From assembly GCA_028285585.1 (NCBI GenBank), contig JANQOU010000013.1:91180-155179 (forward strand): DNA of 64,000 nucleotides, read 5' to 3'. This stretch comes from Acidimicrobiia bacterium. GTDB lineage: Bacteria > Actinomycetota > Acidimicrobiia > Spongiisociales > ZC4RG35. Of this stretch, positions 15,047 through 25,153 are shown piece by piece; position 1 is the first letter of the stretch, and every line of letters begins with the position of its first letter. A model generated the notes under the pieces. The model was given only the letters and a program-made list of their open reading frames with translations, did no database searches and was not told the origin of the DNA. The translations under genes and the position numbers were made by a program.

Positions 15047-17455
15047 TTATTCGTCGCCCATCTTCTCGAAGGCTTCGTCGAAGCTCACTGCGGCACGGCG
15101 TCGGCTGCCATTTCCTCCGCCATCACGGCTGCTACCGCCATCACCCTTCTCGTGACGGCCTTTGTCGCGGTTTCGGTCGCCACCGCGGTCACGACCTCTG
15201 TCGCGGTCGCGGTTTCCACGATCCTGACGGTTACGGCCGCCATCGCGGCTGCCGCCGCCTCCGCCACCACCGGCAGGACCATCGCCGCTTGGCAGCGTGG
15301 CGCCTTCGAGGGCATCGACAAGCTCGAGACTGACTTTGCCTCGGTCGATCTCGCGCACCCGGACCTTGATCTCGTCTCCTTCGGAGAGATAGTCCTCGAC
15401 ACGCTCAACTCGCTTGGACCCGTCGAGTCTCGAGATGTGAAGCAGTCCGTCGCGTCCCGGCAGGATGTTGACGAACGCACCGAACTTGGTGATGTTCACG
15501 ACCTTCCCGTCATACTCGCCACCGATCTCGGCTTCGGGCGGGAACGCGATCTGCGTGACTCTCTCCTTGGCCGCTGCCAGCGCTTCTCCATCGTTGGAGG
15601 CGATCCGGACGATTCCGACACCGTCCGTCTCCTCGATCTCGATGTTGGCCCCGGTCTCCTCCTCGAGCTCGCGGATGACTGCACCCTTCGGCCCGATGAC
15701 CTCACCGATCTTGTCCTTGGGAATCTCGACCGACTCGATCCTGGGAGCCCACTTGTTCATCTCCTCACGTGGAGAGTCGATCACGTCGCTCATCGCGTTG
15801 AGAATGAACAGACGAGCCTCTCTCGCCTGATCGAGGGCACCCTTCAGCACCTCAGACGGGAGACCCTGGATCTTGGTGTCGAGTTGAAGAGCCGTGATCA
15901 CATCGGCAGTTCCCGCGACCTTGAAGTCCATGTCCCCAAGCGCGTCTTCCGCACCCAGGATGTCCGTGAGTGTCACGTACTTGCCGTCCTGATGAATCAG
16001 GCCCATGGCGATACCCGCCACGGGAGCACTGATCGGGACACCTGCATCCATCATCGAGAGACTCGATGCGCACACGGACGCCATCGAAGACGAGCCGTTG
16101 GACGCAAGAACCTCAGACACCAGACGAAGCGCGTACGGGAAGTCGTCGCTGGTGGGCACCACCGGAAGCAGAGCCTTCTCGGCGAGCGCGCCGTGACCTA
16201 TCTCACGCCGCTTGGGCCCGCGCATGAACCCGGCTTCACCAGTGGAAAACGGCGGGAAGTTGTAGTGATGCATGTAACGCTTCGACTCGGCCAAGTCGAG
16301 CGTGTCCAGCATCTGCTCCATCTTGAGCATCCCAAGGGTCGTCAGGTTGAGAACCTGAGTTTCACCCCTCTGGAACAGAGCGGAGCCGTGCGTGCGCTCC
16401 ACCGCTCCAACCTCGATGCTGAGAGCACGGATGTCCGTCGCTCCGCGACCATCCATCCGCACGCCCTCATCGACAACGCGCTGACGCGCCATCTTCTTGA
16501 AGACGCTGCCAAAGGCACGCTTCGCCTCGGTCAGAGCATCCTCGTCATCTTCGGTGATCCCCAACTCTGCAAGCACAGCCTCACGAGCCTCGGCTTGAGC
16601 ATCCTGCCGCTCGTGCTTCCCGGCGATCTCCAAGACAGGAGCCAGCTTCGGTGCGGCCGCAGCCTCCACCTTGGAAAGCATCTCGTCGCTGTAATCAACC
16701 GCCAGAGGCCACTCGACCGAGGACACCTCGACCTGACCGGCAAGCTCTAACTGGAGGTCGATCATCCCGGCGATGTACGTCTTGGACTCCTCGAGCCCCG
16801 CAGCAACGGCCTCCTCGTCGGAAGGGCGATCCCCTTCAGCGACGAGCCTGATGCCGTTTTCTGTGGCACCCGCCTCGACCATCGTTATGTCGATCTCACC
16901 GTCTTCGTTGCGACGACCCGCCACAACCAGCTCGAAAACCGACTCACCCAGGTCTTCCTCCGTCGGGAACGGGACCCACTCACCCTTCTTGAGAGCAAGC
17001 CGAACAGCGCCGATCGGCCCCTCAAACGGGATCGGGCTGACGGTCAATGCCGCCGAGGCCCCGTTGAGGGCGACGACATCGAACGGGTTCTCCTGATCGA
17101 CGGCCAGCGACGTCACGACAATGTGTGTCTCGTTCCGATAGCCGTCCTTGAAGGACGGGCGCAACGGCCGGTCGATCAAACGGCAAGTCAGAATTGCCTG
17201 CTCGGAAGGACGACCCTCCCTGCGGAAGAACGAACCAGGGATCCGTCCAACTGAATACATGCGCTCCTCGAAATCAACCGTGAGAGGAAAGAAATCGATG
17301 CCCTCACGCATCTTTCGGTTAGCGGTGGCAGTCACCAACATTTCGGTGCCGCCAAGTGTGGCTACTACGGCTCCGTCCGCCTGACCGGCCATCTTGCCGG
17401 TGCTCAGGACGAACTCTTTATCGCCGATAGTGCCCCGGACAACTGTCTCGGGCAC
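15047..17455 (-). CDS. pnp: Polyribonucleotide nucleotidyltransferase (PNPase)
   Basis: Phosphorolytic 3'-5' exoribonuclease, 802 residues. Two RNase PH domains are separated by the helical linker; the second carries the active-site region GDMDFKVAGT. They are followed by a KH domain (GEVIGPKGAVIRELEEETGA) and an S1 domain (GAFVNILPGRDGLLH). After S1 comes a disordered tail of about 70 residues made of Gly, Arg and Asp (RDRGRDRGGDRNRD), longer than in most PNPases and probably RNA- or partner-binding. GTG 17455 has AAAGGAG five bases upstream. It is downstream of rpsO, the classic pairing. Confidence 0.97.
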   Translation of the reverse strand: MPETVVRGTIGDKEFVLSTGKMAGQADGAVVATLGGTEMLVTATANRKMREGIDFFPLTVDFEERMYSVGRIPGSFFRREGRPSEQAILTCRLIDRPLRPSFKDGYRNETHIVVTSLAVDQENPFDVVALNGASAALTVSPIPFEGPIGAVRLALKKGEWVPFPTEEDLGESVFELVVAGRRNEDGEIDITMVEAGATENGIRLVAEGDRPSDEEAVAAGLEESKTYIAGMIDLQLELAGQVEVSSVEWPLAVDYSDEMLSKVEAAAAPKLAPVLEIAGKHERQDAQAEAREAVLAELGITEDDEDALTEAKRAFGSVFKKMARQRVVDEGVRMDGRGATDIRALSIEVGAVERTHGSALFQRGETQVLNLTTLGMLKMEQMLDTLDLAESKRYMHHYNFPPFSTGEAGFMRGPKRREIGHGALAEKALLPVVPTSDDFPYALRLVSEVLASNGSSSMASVCASSLSMMDAGVPISAPVAGIAMGLIHQDGKYVTLTDILGAEDALGDMDFKVAGTADVITALQLDTKIQGLPSEVLKGALDQAREARLFILNAMSDVIDSPREEMNKWAPRIESVEIPKDKIGEVIGPKGAVIRELEEETGANIEIEETDGVGIVRIASNDGEALAAAKERVTQIAFPPEAEIGGEYDGKVVNITKFGAFVNILPGRDGLLHISRLDGSKRVERVEDYLSEGDEIKVRVREIDRGKVSLELVDALEGATLPSGDGPAGGGGGGGSRDGGRNRQDRGNRDRDRGRDRGGDRNRDKGRHEKGDGGSSRDGGGNGSRRRAAVSFDEAFEKMGDE

Positions 17456-17489
17456 ATTCGCTCCTTTGTCTAAATGGGAGCCGTGCCTG

Positions 17490-17536
17490 TTGGCAGTGGC
17501 AACGTCTCGGCTTCATCGAGAGGTTGCCACTGTCAA
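17490..17536 (-). promoter_or_regulatory. Long hairpin in the rpsO-pnp leader
   Basis: TTGGCAGTGGCAAC (17490-17503) pairs with GTTGCCACTGTCAA (17523-17536) with one G-U, and the 19-base loop contains a further TCTCG/CGAGA stem. No T run follows, so it looks more like an RNA-processing or PNPase autoregulation site than a terminator. Confidence 0.55.
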
Positions 17537-17623
17537 CCGACCTGGCTCTTTCTGTTCGAGTGAGGCTATATCGACCTCACATGATCAACGTGGATCGTCC
17601 ACCGACCCACGAAGAACCCTTGG

Positions 17624-17881
17624 CTAGCGGCGCAAGCCCAGCTTGGCGATGAGACTCCTGTACCGCTCCACGTCCTCACGACGGAGATAGTCCAGAAGCC
17701 GGCGGCGCTTGCCGACCATCAGCAACAGGCCACGACGGCTGTGGTGGTCGTGCTTGTGGTCACGTAGATGTTCTGTGAGGTGGTTGATCCGCTCGGTGAG
17801 CAGTGCAACCTGAACCTCTGGAGAGCCTGTGTCGCTCTCGTGTGTGCCGTACTCGGCAACGATCTCAGTAGTTGTCTTCAT
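17624..17881 (-). CDS. rpsO: 30S ribosomal protein S15
   Basis: 85-residue primary binder of 16S rRNA helices 20-22, slightly shorter than the common 89. The signature helices are present: [20 protein letters not shown], then [20 protein letters not shown]. The protein ends KLGLRR as in most bacteria. A TAGAGT element about 40 bases upstream could give it its own promoter. It is followed by the long hairpin and pnp. Confidence 0.97.
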   Translation of the reverse strand: MKTTTEIVAEYGTHESDTGSPEVQVALLTERINHLTEHLRDHKHDHHSRRGLLLMVGKRRRLLDYLRREDVERYRSLIAKLGLRR

Positions 17882-17941
17882 TGCGCGTGAAACCTGAAAT
17901 GAATCGGGGGAATCGACCTCAACTCTAACAGCTGCGGACAG

Positions 17942-18871
17942 TCAAACCACATTTGGCTCTACAGACGACAGCAGAGCCCTGGCCGTCGCCACGTCGTCGT
18001 GCATTCTCGCGATGAGGTCATCGATGTCACTGAACTCGAGCTCGGGTCGGAGGAACTCCACGAACTCAAGAGTCAGGTCGCGGCCATAGATCTCCTCGTC
18101 GAAGTCGAAGATGAAAGCTTCGATCAACCTCTCACCTGCTCCAAAGGTCGGCCGCACTCCGACGTTGACTGCAGCCTGATGACTCTCACCATCGAGAATG
18201 GCAAATGCGGCGTAGACACCGTCCCCGGGGATCACCTTCCGCGGTGGAAGCCGCAGGTTGGCCGTGGGAAAGCCCAGGTCGCGCCCCCTCTTGTCACCGG
18301 CGACAACCTGGGACGTGAGTCGAAACCTGGAGCCGAGGGCAGCTGAAGCCTCTCCGACGGCACCAGACTCGATCAGGAGCCTGATCCGGCTCGACGAATA
18401 AACACCGCCCTCATCGCCGACGAGGTCGACGATCTCGGTCTTGAAGTCATGATCTGCTCCCATCCTGCTCAGGAGTGCCGTGTCTCCACTGCGGTCACGA
18501 CCGAACTTGAAGTCAGGTCCCACGACGACCCGCCTGGCGTTGAGCTTGGTGACGAGAACGTCTTCGACAAACCGGTCAGGTGGGAAGTCTTTGATCTCGC
18601 CCAGGTCGAGCACACCCGCCAAACCGACACCTGCCCCCTCAAAGAGAGCAAGCCTCTCGTCGATAGTGGTGATCAGCCGGGGATCCGAGCCGGGGCGGAG
18701 CACTTCCACAGGGTGCGGGTCGAAAGTGAGCACGGTCGGCGTCAAGCTCGTGTCGAGCCGAGACAGCAGCTCACGGTGACCCAGATGCAGACCGTCGAGA
18801 ACGCCGATGGTCACCTCCGACGGTGCCTCTTGAGCCTCCCACCCGAGAACCGGACCTGACAACACCCTCAT
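17942..18871 (-). CDS. ribF: Bifunctional riboflavin kinase / FAD synthetase
   Basis: Makes FMN and then FAD. 309 residues. The N-terminal nucleotidyltransferase domain has GVLDGLHLGH (about residue 24), the HxGH adenylylation site, and a later SSSRIR motif. The C-terminal riboflavin-kinase domain has GRDLGFPTANLRL (about residue 195), whose Thr/Asn bind ATP-Mg. ATG overlaps the truB stop by four bases (ATGA), so it is translated from the same mRNA. No FMN riboswitch is visible upstream. Confidence 0.95.
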   Translation of the reverse strand: MRVLSGPVLGWEAQEAPSEVTIGVLDGLHLGHRELLSRLDTSLTPTVLTFDPHPVEVLRPGSDPRLITTIDERLALFEGAGVGLAGVLDLGEIKDFPPDRFVEDVLVTKLNARRVVVGPDFKFGRDRSGDTALLSRMGADHDFKTEIVDLVGDEGGVYSSSRIRLLIESGAVGEASAALGSRFRLTSQVVAGDKRGRDLGFPTANLRLPPRKVIPGDGVYAAFAILDGESHQAAVNVGVRPTFGAGERLIEAFIFDFDEEIYGRDLTLEFVEFLRPELEFSDIDDLIARMHDDVATARALLSSVEPNVV

Positions 18872-19743
18872 ACCGGAAGGACCACCTCTGGGACCGCTTG
18901 GTCGCCGTCGCGGCGATACACCGCTATCAGCTCCCCTGTCTTGTCGAGGACACCAACCGGCACCGCCTCCGGGATCTCGATCAACTCACCGCCGACGAAT
19001 CTCATCCCATGACTGACGGCCTCAGCCGTCTGTGAAGTGACTTTCACTTGGGCGAGATCCTCCAATGCCCGAGCGGGGCTGAGGAGATGATCCTCCCACG
19101 CTTCGAGGTCGTCCAAGCGGACACCATCTTCAGCCCTCAGACAGCCGACCCGGGTGCGCCGGAGAGCCGTGAGGTGCGCCTGCCCGCCCAAGGCCGCAGC
19201 GAGATCGTCTGCCAACGAGCGCACATAGGTGCCTTTGCCGCAAACGACCCGGAACTCGACGACTGGATAAGGCCCCGGGCTCACGGAGACAAACTCCAAG
19301 TCGTGTATCTCAACGGGGCGCGACTCACGCTCGACCACCTTGCCCTCGCGAGCCAACTCGTGGAGCCTGCGGCCATCCTTCTTCAACGCCGAGACCATGG
19401 GGGGCACCTGCTGGATCACACCAGTGAAACGCGGGCGCAGCTTCTCCAGGTCTTCGACCTCGAATTCCATCGGCTCTCGGGAGAGAACAGCACCGTCGGC
19501 ATCCAGCGTGTCGGTGGAAACGCCGAACTGCGCCTGTGCCAGATACTCCTTGGGTTGATCCTGGATGAAGCGAATCAGCCGAGTCACCTTCCCCACTCCA
19601 ACGACAAGAGTGCCCGTGGCCATGGGGTCCAACGTCCCGGCGTGACCGACCTTCTTGATCCCGGTCGCCTTCTTGACCTTGCCGACCACGGCGTTCGATG
19701 TCAGCCCGCCAGGCTTGTCGACGATCAAGAATCCTCTGGTCAT
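18868..19743 (-). CDS. truB: tRNA pseudouridine-55 synthase
   Basis: Modifies U55 in the T-loop of tRNAs. 291 residues. The N-terminus GFLIVDKPGGLTSNAVV and motif II GHAGTLDPMATGTLVV, with the catalytic Asp, are clear. The KRLRRT-like tail of the core (LTALRRTRVG) is followed by a roughly 80-residue C-terminal domain. Both ends use 4-base ATGA overlaps, with the DHH gene upstream and ribF downstream. Confidence 0.96.
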   Translation of the reverse strand: MTRGFLIVDKPGGLTSNAVVGKVKKATGIKKVGHAGTLDPMATGTLVVGVGKVTRLIRFIQDQPKEYLAQAQFGVSTDTLDADGAVLSREPMEFEVEDLEKLRPRFTGVIQQVPPMVSALKKDGRRLHELAREGKVVERESRPVEIHDLEFVSVSPGPYPVVEFRVVCGKGTYVRSLADDLAAALGGQAHLTALRRTRVGCLRAEDGVRLDDLEAWEDHLLSPARALEDLAQVKVTSQTAEAVSHGMRFVGGELIEIPEAVPVGVLDKTGELIAVYRRDGDQAVPEVVLPV

Positions 19744-20711
19744 CGGTGACTCGTCAGCCTCGACATCACCTGTGCGAGCACATCGCCTAGCTCAGCTTCG
19801 ATGGTGAAGCCGGCCGCAAGACGATGGCCTCCCCCGCCCAACTCGGCGGCAAGTGAGCCGACGTCGGTCCTGCCTCGAGACCGCATGCTCGCCTTCACTC
19901 GCCCGTCGGAGTGCTGCTTGAGGAGCACCGCCGTGTCGGCTTCACGAGCCAGCCTCAGCGTGTCGATCAAACCGTCGATGTCGGCCCACCCGATCCCGGA
20001 AGCCGAAAGGTCATCTTCGGTGACGTGTGACGACACCACGCTCATATCGACATCGAGATGAGCCCTGCCCAAGACGGCCGCCGCCGCTTGCAGGTACCCA
20101 AAAGGGACCTCCTCGTACACGTGCTGGCCGATACGGGCCGGCTCCGCACCGGCAGCGATCAGCTCGGAGGCGATCTCAAGCGTGCGCGGCGTGGTGTTCG
20201 AATACTGGAACCTGCCGGTGTCCGTGACCAAAGCGGTGTGGAGGCTGGTGGCGATCTGAGGCGTGATCGGCCAGTCCAGGAGCAGCAGGATGTCGTAGAC
20301 GATCTCGCCCGTGGCCGCAGCACCGGGGTCGACGACCGCTATGTCTCCGAACCCTTCGTTGGTCACGTGGTGATCGAGCACCAGGACTTTGTCGGCGGCT
20401 TTTGCGTTGGCCGCGAGCTCGCCTATCCGGTCGGGGGATCCTGCGTCCAAGAGCACCATCAGCTCAGGGCTCTCATCAAAGTCGCCGGGAGGAACTAGAT
20501 GACTGACAGGCAAGAAGCTCAGGTTGTCCTGGATGACGAAAGGCGAACCAAAGCTGGCCTGGACTTCCTTCCCATGGCTTGCCGCCGCCTCGGCGAGCGC
20601 AAGCATCGATCCCAGGGCGTCGCCGTCCGGCCCGACATGACAAACGAGACTGATCTTCGACGCCTCCTCGATGGCGCGTGCTGCCTCCTGCTTCGAGCTC
20701 ACATCACTCAT
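19740..20711 (-). CDS. DHH-family phosphoesterase (NrnA-like)
   Basis: Probable oligoribonuclease and/or pAp or cyclic-dinucleotide phosphodiesterase, 323 residues. DHH motifs: CHVGPDGDALGS (about residue 25), VLLDAGSPDR, VLDHHVTN (the DHH triad) and TALVTDTGRF. The C-terminal DHHA1 domain has the GGGGHRLAAG substrate loop. NrnA proteins degrade nanoRNA, which fits a location between rbfA and truB in the usual actinobacterial order. ATG 20711 overlaps rbfA by eight bases. The exact substrate is not visible. Confidence 0.9.
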   Translation of the reverse strand: MSDVSSKQEAARAIEEASKISLVCHVGPDGDALGSMLALAEAAASHGKEVQASFGSPFVIQDNLSFLPVSHLVPPGDFDESPELMVLLDAGSPDRIGELAANAKAADKVLVLDHHVTNEGFGDIAVVDPGAAATGEIVYDILLLLDWPITPQIATSLHTALVTDTGRFQYSNTTPRTLEIASELIAAGAEPARIGQHVYEEVPFGYLQAAAAVLGRAHLDVDMSVVSSHVTEDDLSASGIGWADIDGLIDTLRLAREADTAVLLKQHSDGRVKASMRSRGRTDVGSLAAELGGGGHRLAAGFTIEAELGDVLAQVMSRLTSHR

Positions 20712-21054
20712 CGGTGTCAGCCCCCGACTCGATCGACCGCAGGATCTTCTCGATCCGATTCCCACCGACCACACCGGGATCCATCGAGAACTCGAGCGTT
20801 GGGGTGTACTTGAGCCGGACTTGGCCGGCGATCGAAGACTGAAGTCGGCGCGCGGCACCGCGCAGCGCTGCAAGCGCATCCGACTGAGCGTCTTCGCCGA
20901 GCACGTCTATGTACACAACGGCATGACGCAAGTTTGGGGCGGTGTCCACCCCGGTGATCGAGACCATCTCGAGACGGCTGTCGTTCATGCGCTCCACCTC
21001 TTCTGCGACCACTTCTTTCAGGGTGGAGTTGACCTTCAGCATCCTGTCGCTCAT
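20704..21054 (-). CDS. rbfA: Ribosome-binding factor A
   Basis: KH-fold factor for late maturation of 16S rRNA, 116 residues. It shows the usual MLKVNSTLKEVVAEEVERM helix, the MVSITGVDTAPNLRHAVVYI strand pair and the RLKYTPTLEFSMD segment near the C-terminus. A 4-base overlap with the ylxP gene upstream indicates coupling. Confidence 0.95.
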   Translation of the reverse strand: MSDRMLKVNSTLKEVVAEEVERMNDSRLEMVSITGVDTAPNLRHAVVYIDVLGEDAQSDALAALRGAARRLQSSIAGQVRLKYTPTLEFSMDPGVVGGNRIEKILRSIESGADTDE

Positions 21055-21343
21055 TCCGGCTTCTCCATCTCCGCAACGAAGACATCGAGAACTTCTATCT
21101 CCAGACGTGAGTCAAGGTAGTTGCGGATCTTGTTGATGTGCATGTTGAGGCTCGTCCCGTCCGGGGCGACGATGGCGATCCCGATGGTGGCCAGCTGCCA
21201 ATCGTCATGGTGCCCGACCTCGGCCACGCTGTAAGACCCCATCTTCTTCAGGCCTTCCACCGCAGGCCGCAGAGACGCTCTCTTCTCTTTGAGCGACTGG
21301 GGATTGGGCAAGTGCAGCTCGACCCTGAGGGCCGCGACACGCA

Positions 21344-21344
<1 letters not shown>
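21051..21344 (-). CDS. DUF503 (YlxP-like) protein
   Basis: 97-residue conserved protein always found near infB and rbfA; probably a ribosome-associated factor, function not established. It begins VAALRVELHLPNPQSLKEKR, the family signature, and ends in a strand-helix unit (EIEVLDVFVAEME). ATG 21344 shares one base with the infB stop (TGATG). Confidence 0.9.
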
Positions 21345-23400
<2,056 letters not shown>

Positions 23401-23404
<4 letters not shown>

Positions 23405-24528
23405 TCCGCCTCACTCTCGTCTTCTGAGGCGGCCGGAACCGCGTCTTCATCGTCAGCAACTGTCGGCGTCTCGGAGACGACCTCTTCTGCGGCTGTGTCT
23501 GTGGCAGGCGTGTCACTCTCGACGGCCTCTTCCTCGGCTTCACCTTCTGCTGTGCCGGGCTCCACGTCGCTGCGGATATCCACCTTGTACCCGGAGAGCC
23601 GGGCGGCAAGCCGGGCGTTCTGGCCCTCTTTCCCGATAGCAAGGGAGAGCTGATGCTCGGAGACGACGACATCGGCCGTCTTCTCCTCCTCGTCGATGTG
23701 CACCTCTTTGACCTTCGCCGGGCCGAGTGCCTCGGCGATGAACTGGCCCACGTCGTCGCGCCACTGGACCACATCGACCTTCTCGCCACGCAACTCGTTG
23801 ACGACTTGTCTAACCCTGGACCCGCGCGCACCCACACATGCACCCTTCGGGTCGACATTGGGGTCGTGCGAGATCACGGCGATCTTGGTGCGGTGCCCGG
23901 GCTCGCGGGCGATGTTGACGATCTCTACCGTGCCATCGGTGAGCTCGGGGACTTCGAGCTCTAGAAGCCGCCGAACCAGGTCAGGATGTGAGCGGGAGAC
24001 GACGATCTGGGCACCCTTGGTCTCGTTGCGAACCTCGAGAATCAGCGCCTTGACCCTGTTGCCTCGGTCCAGTCGCTCGAACGGAATGCGCTCGCTGCCG
24101 GGAAGGATCGCCTCTGCGTCGCCGAGGTCGAGGATGACCGACCTGTAGTCGACTTGTTGGACGATGCCGGTGACCAGGTCACCTTCGCGACCCTCGTACA
24201 TCTCGTAGACCTTCTCGCGCTTCGCCTCGCGAAGCTTGAACTGCATGACCTGCTTGAAGGACTGCGCGGCAATGCGCCCGAACGCCTCGCCTTCGGGCGT
24301 GTCCTCCCATTCGTCGATGACGTTGCCGTCCTCGTCGAGCTCCTGGGCGTAGACGGTCACCTCACCGGATGCCGGGTCGATAGTCACGCGCGCCTCCTCG
24401 GCGGCGCCGGGACTTCGCTTGTATGCCGCTACCAGGGCGTTGGCGAAGGCATCGAGAATCGCCTCAACAGGAACATCGCGTTCCTTGGCGAGCACCTCGA
24501 TGGCCTCCATCATCGTGTCGAGCTTCAT
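23401..24528 (-). CDS. nusA: Transcription termination/antitermination factor NusA
   Basis: RNA polymerase elongation factor, 375 residues. N-terminal domain (residues 1-130), S1 domain (EGDLVTGIVQQVDYRSVILD), KH1 with GACVGARGSRV and KH2 with LAIGKEGQNARLAARL. The C-terminus is a 55-residue acidic tail rather than the acidic repeats of proteobacteria. ATG 24528 has AAGGAG four bases upstream. It follows rimP by eight bases. Confidence 0.97.
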
Positions 24529-24536
24529 GTTTCTCC

Positions 24537-25007
24537 TTAGTGACCCGGCTTGGGTGCCTTCTCCCACTTGAAAACTGTCTTCGCCGTGACGACATCGTCG
24601 TAACCGACATCGTGTGCCCCGTCCTCGGCTGTCACGGTGAATGAGGCTTCACCGGCGTCTGCGATGACGCCTCTCACGGTCTTGTTGACACCTTCAGATG
24701 TGAACTTGGTGACAACTTCGCGGCCCACCGACTTCTGAAAATGCGCCGGGCGCTTCAGCTTGCGCTCGAGACCTGGTGAACTCACCTCTAGCTGGTACTG
24801 CTCGTCCAGATCGGACTCGTTGTCCAGGAGACGCGACAGGTTGCGCGACAAGTCGGCCAGCCTGTCGATGGTGATCTCGTCCCCGTCCACGATGACGCGC
24901 AGAGTTCGCCCTCTCCCCTGGCCGTTCAGCTCGAGATCATCCAATTCGAGTCGTTCGGCCGCCAAGTAGGGCTCAACCACATCCCAGATGTCGGTTACCT
25001 GCGTCAT
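24537..25007 (-). CDS. rimP: Ribosome maturation factor RimP
   Basis: 30S assembly factor, 156 residues. The N-terminal domain has the VIVDGDEITIDRLADLSRNL segment and the YQLEVSSPGLERKLKR motif (the SPGLDRPL family signature). A C-terminal SH3-like barrel follows. First gene of the rimP-nusA-infB operon, preceded by a leader with a promoter and a hairpin. ATG 25007 is used because the longer upstream reading frame is not conserved-looking. Confidence 0.95.
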   Translation of the reverse strand: MTQVTDIWDVVEPYLAAERLELDDLELNGQGRGRTLRVIVDGDEITIDRLADLSRNLSRLLDNESDLDEQYQLEVSSPGLERKLKRPAHFQKSVGREVVTKFTSEGVNKTVRGVIADAGEASFTVTAEDGAHDVGYDDVVTAKTVFKWEKAPKPGH

Positions 25008-25078
25008 TCCGCTTCGCCGTCTCCATCGGTCATCGTCACAGTTCTGCACACACAACAGACTCTCTCCACACAACAAAC

Positions 25079-25105
25079 CAGGTGGGTGCCAGAGGCGCCC
25101 ACCTG
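25079..25105 (-). terminator. Hairpin between proS and rimP
   Basis: CAGGTGGGTGCC (25079-25090) pairs with GGCGCCCACCTG (25094-25105) around a 3-base loop. On the minus strand a T-rich stretch (GTTTGTTGTG) follows. It is either the proS terminator or, because a TATAAT lies upstream of it, an attenuator in the rimP leader. Confidence 0.65.
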
Positions 25106-25134
25106 ACCGAAAAGCGTCCTGTTGTCCGGCCCAG

Positions 25135-25140
25135 ATTATA
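25135..25140 (-). promoter_or_regulatory. Consensus -10 (TATAAT) upstream of rimP
   Basis: The only perfect TATAAT I found in an intergenic gap. Transcription from it would cross the hairpin at 25105-25079 before reaching rimP at 25007, giving a leader of about 120 bases. The -35 is weak. Confidence 0.45.
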
Positions 25141-25153
25141 GGGCGGGCCAGAT

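Noticed and set aside
15152..16750. Long open frame of 532 codons on the plus strand opposite pnp
   Set aside because: It mirrors pnp codon structure in GC-rich DNA, has no recognisable protein features, and lies wholly inside a certain gene.
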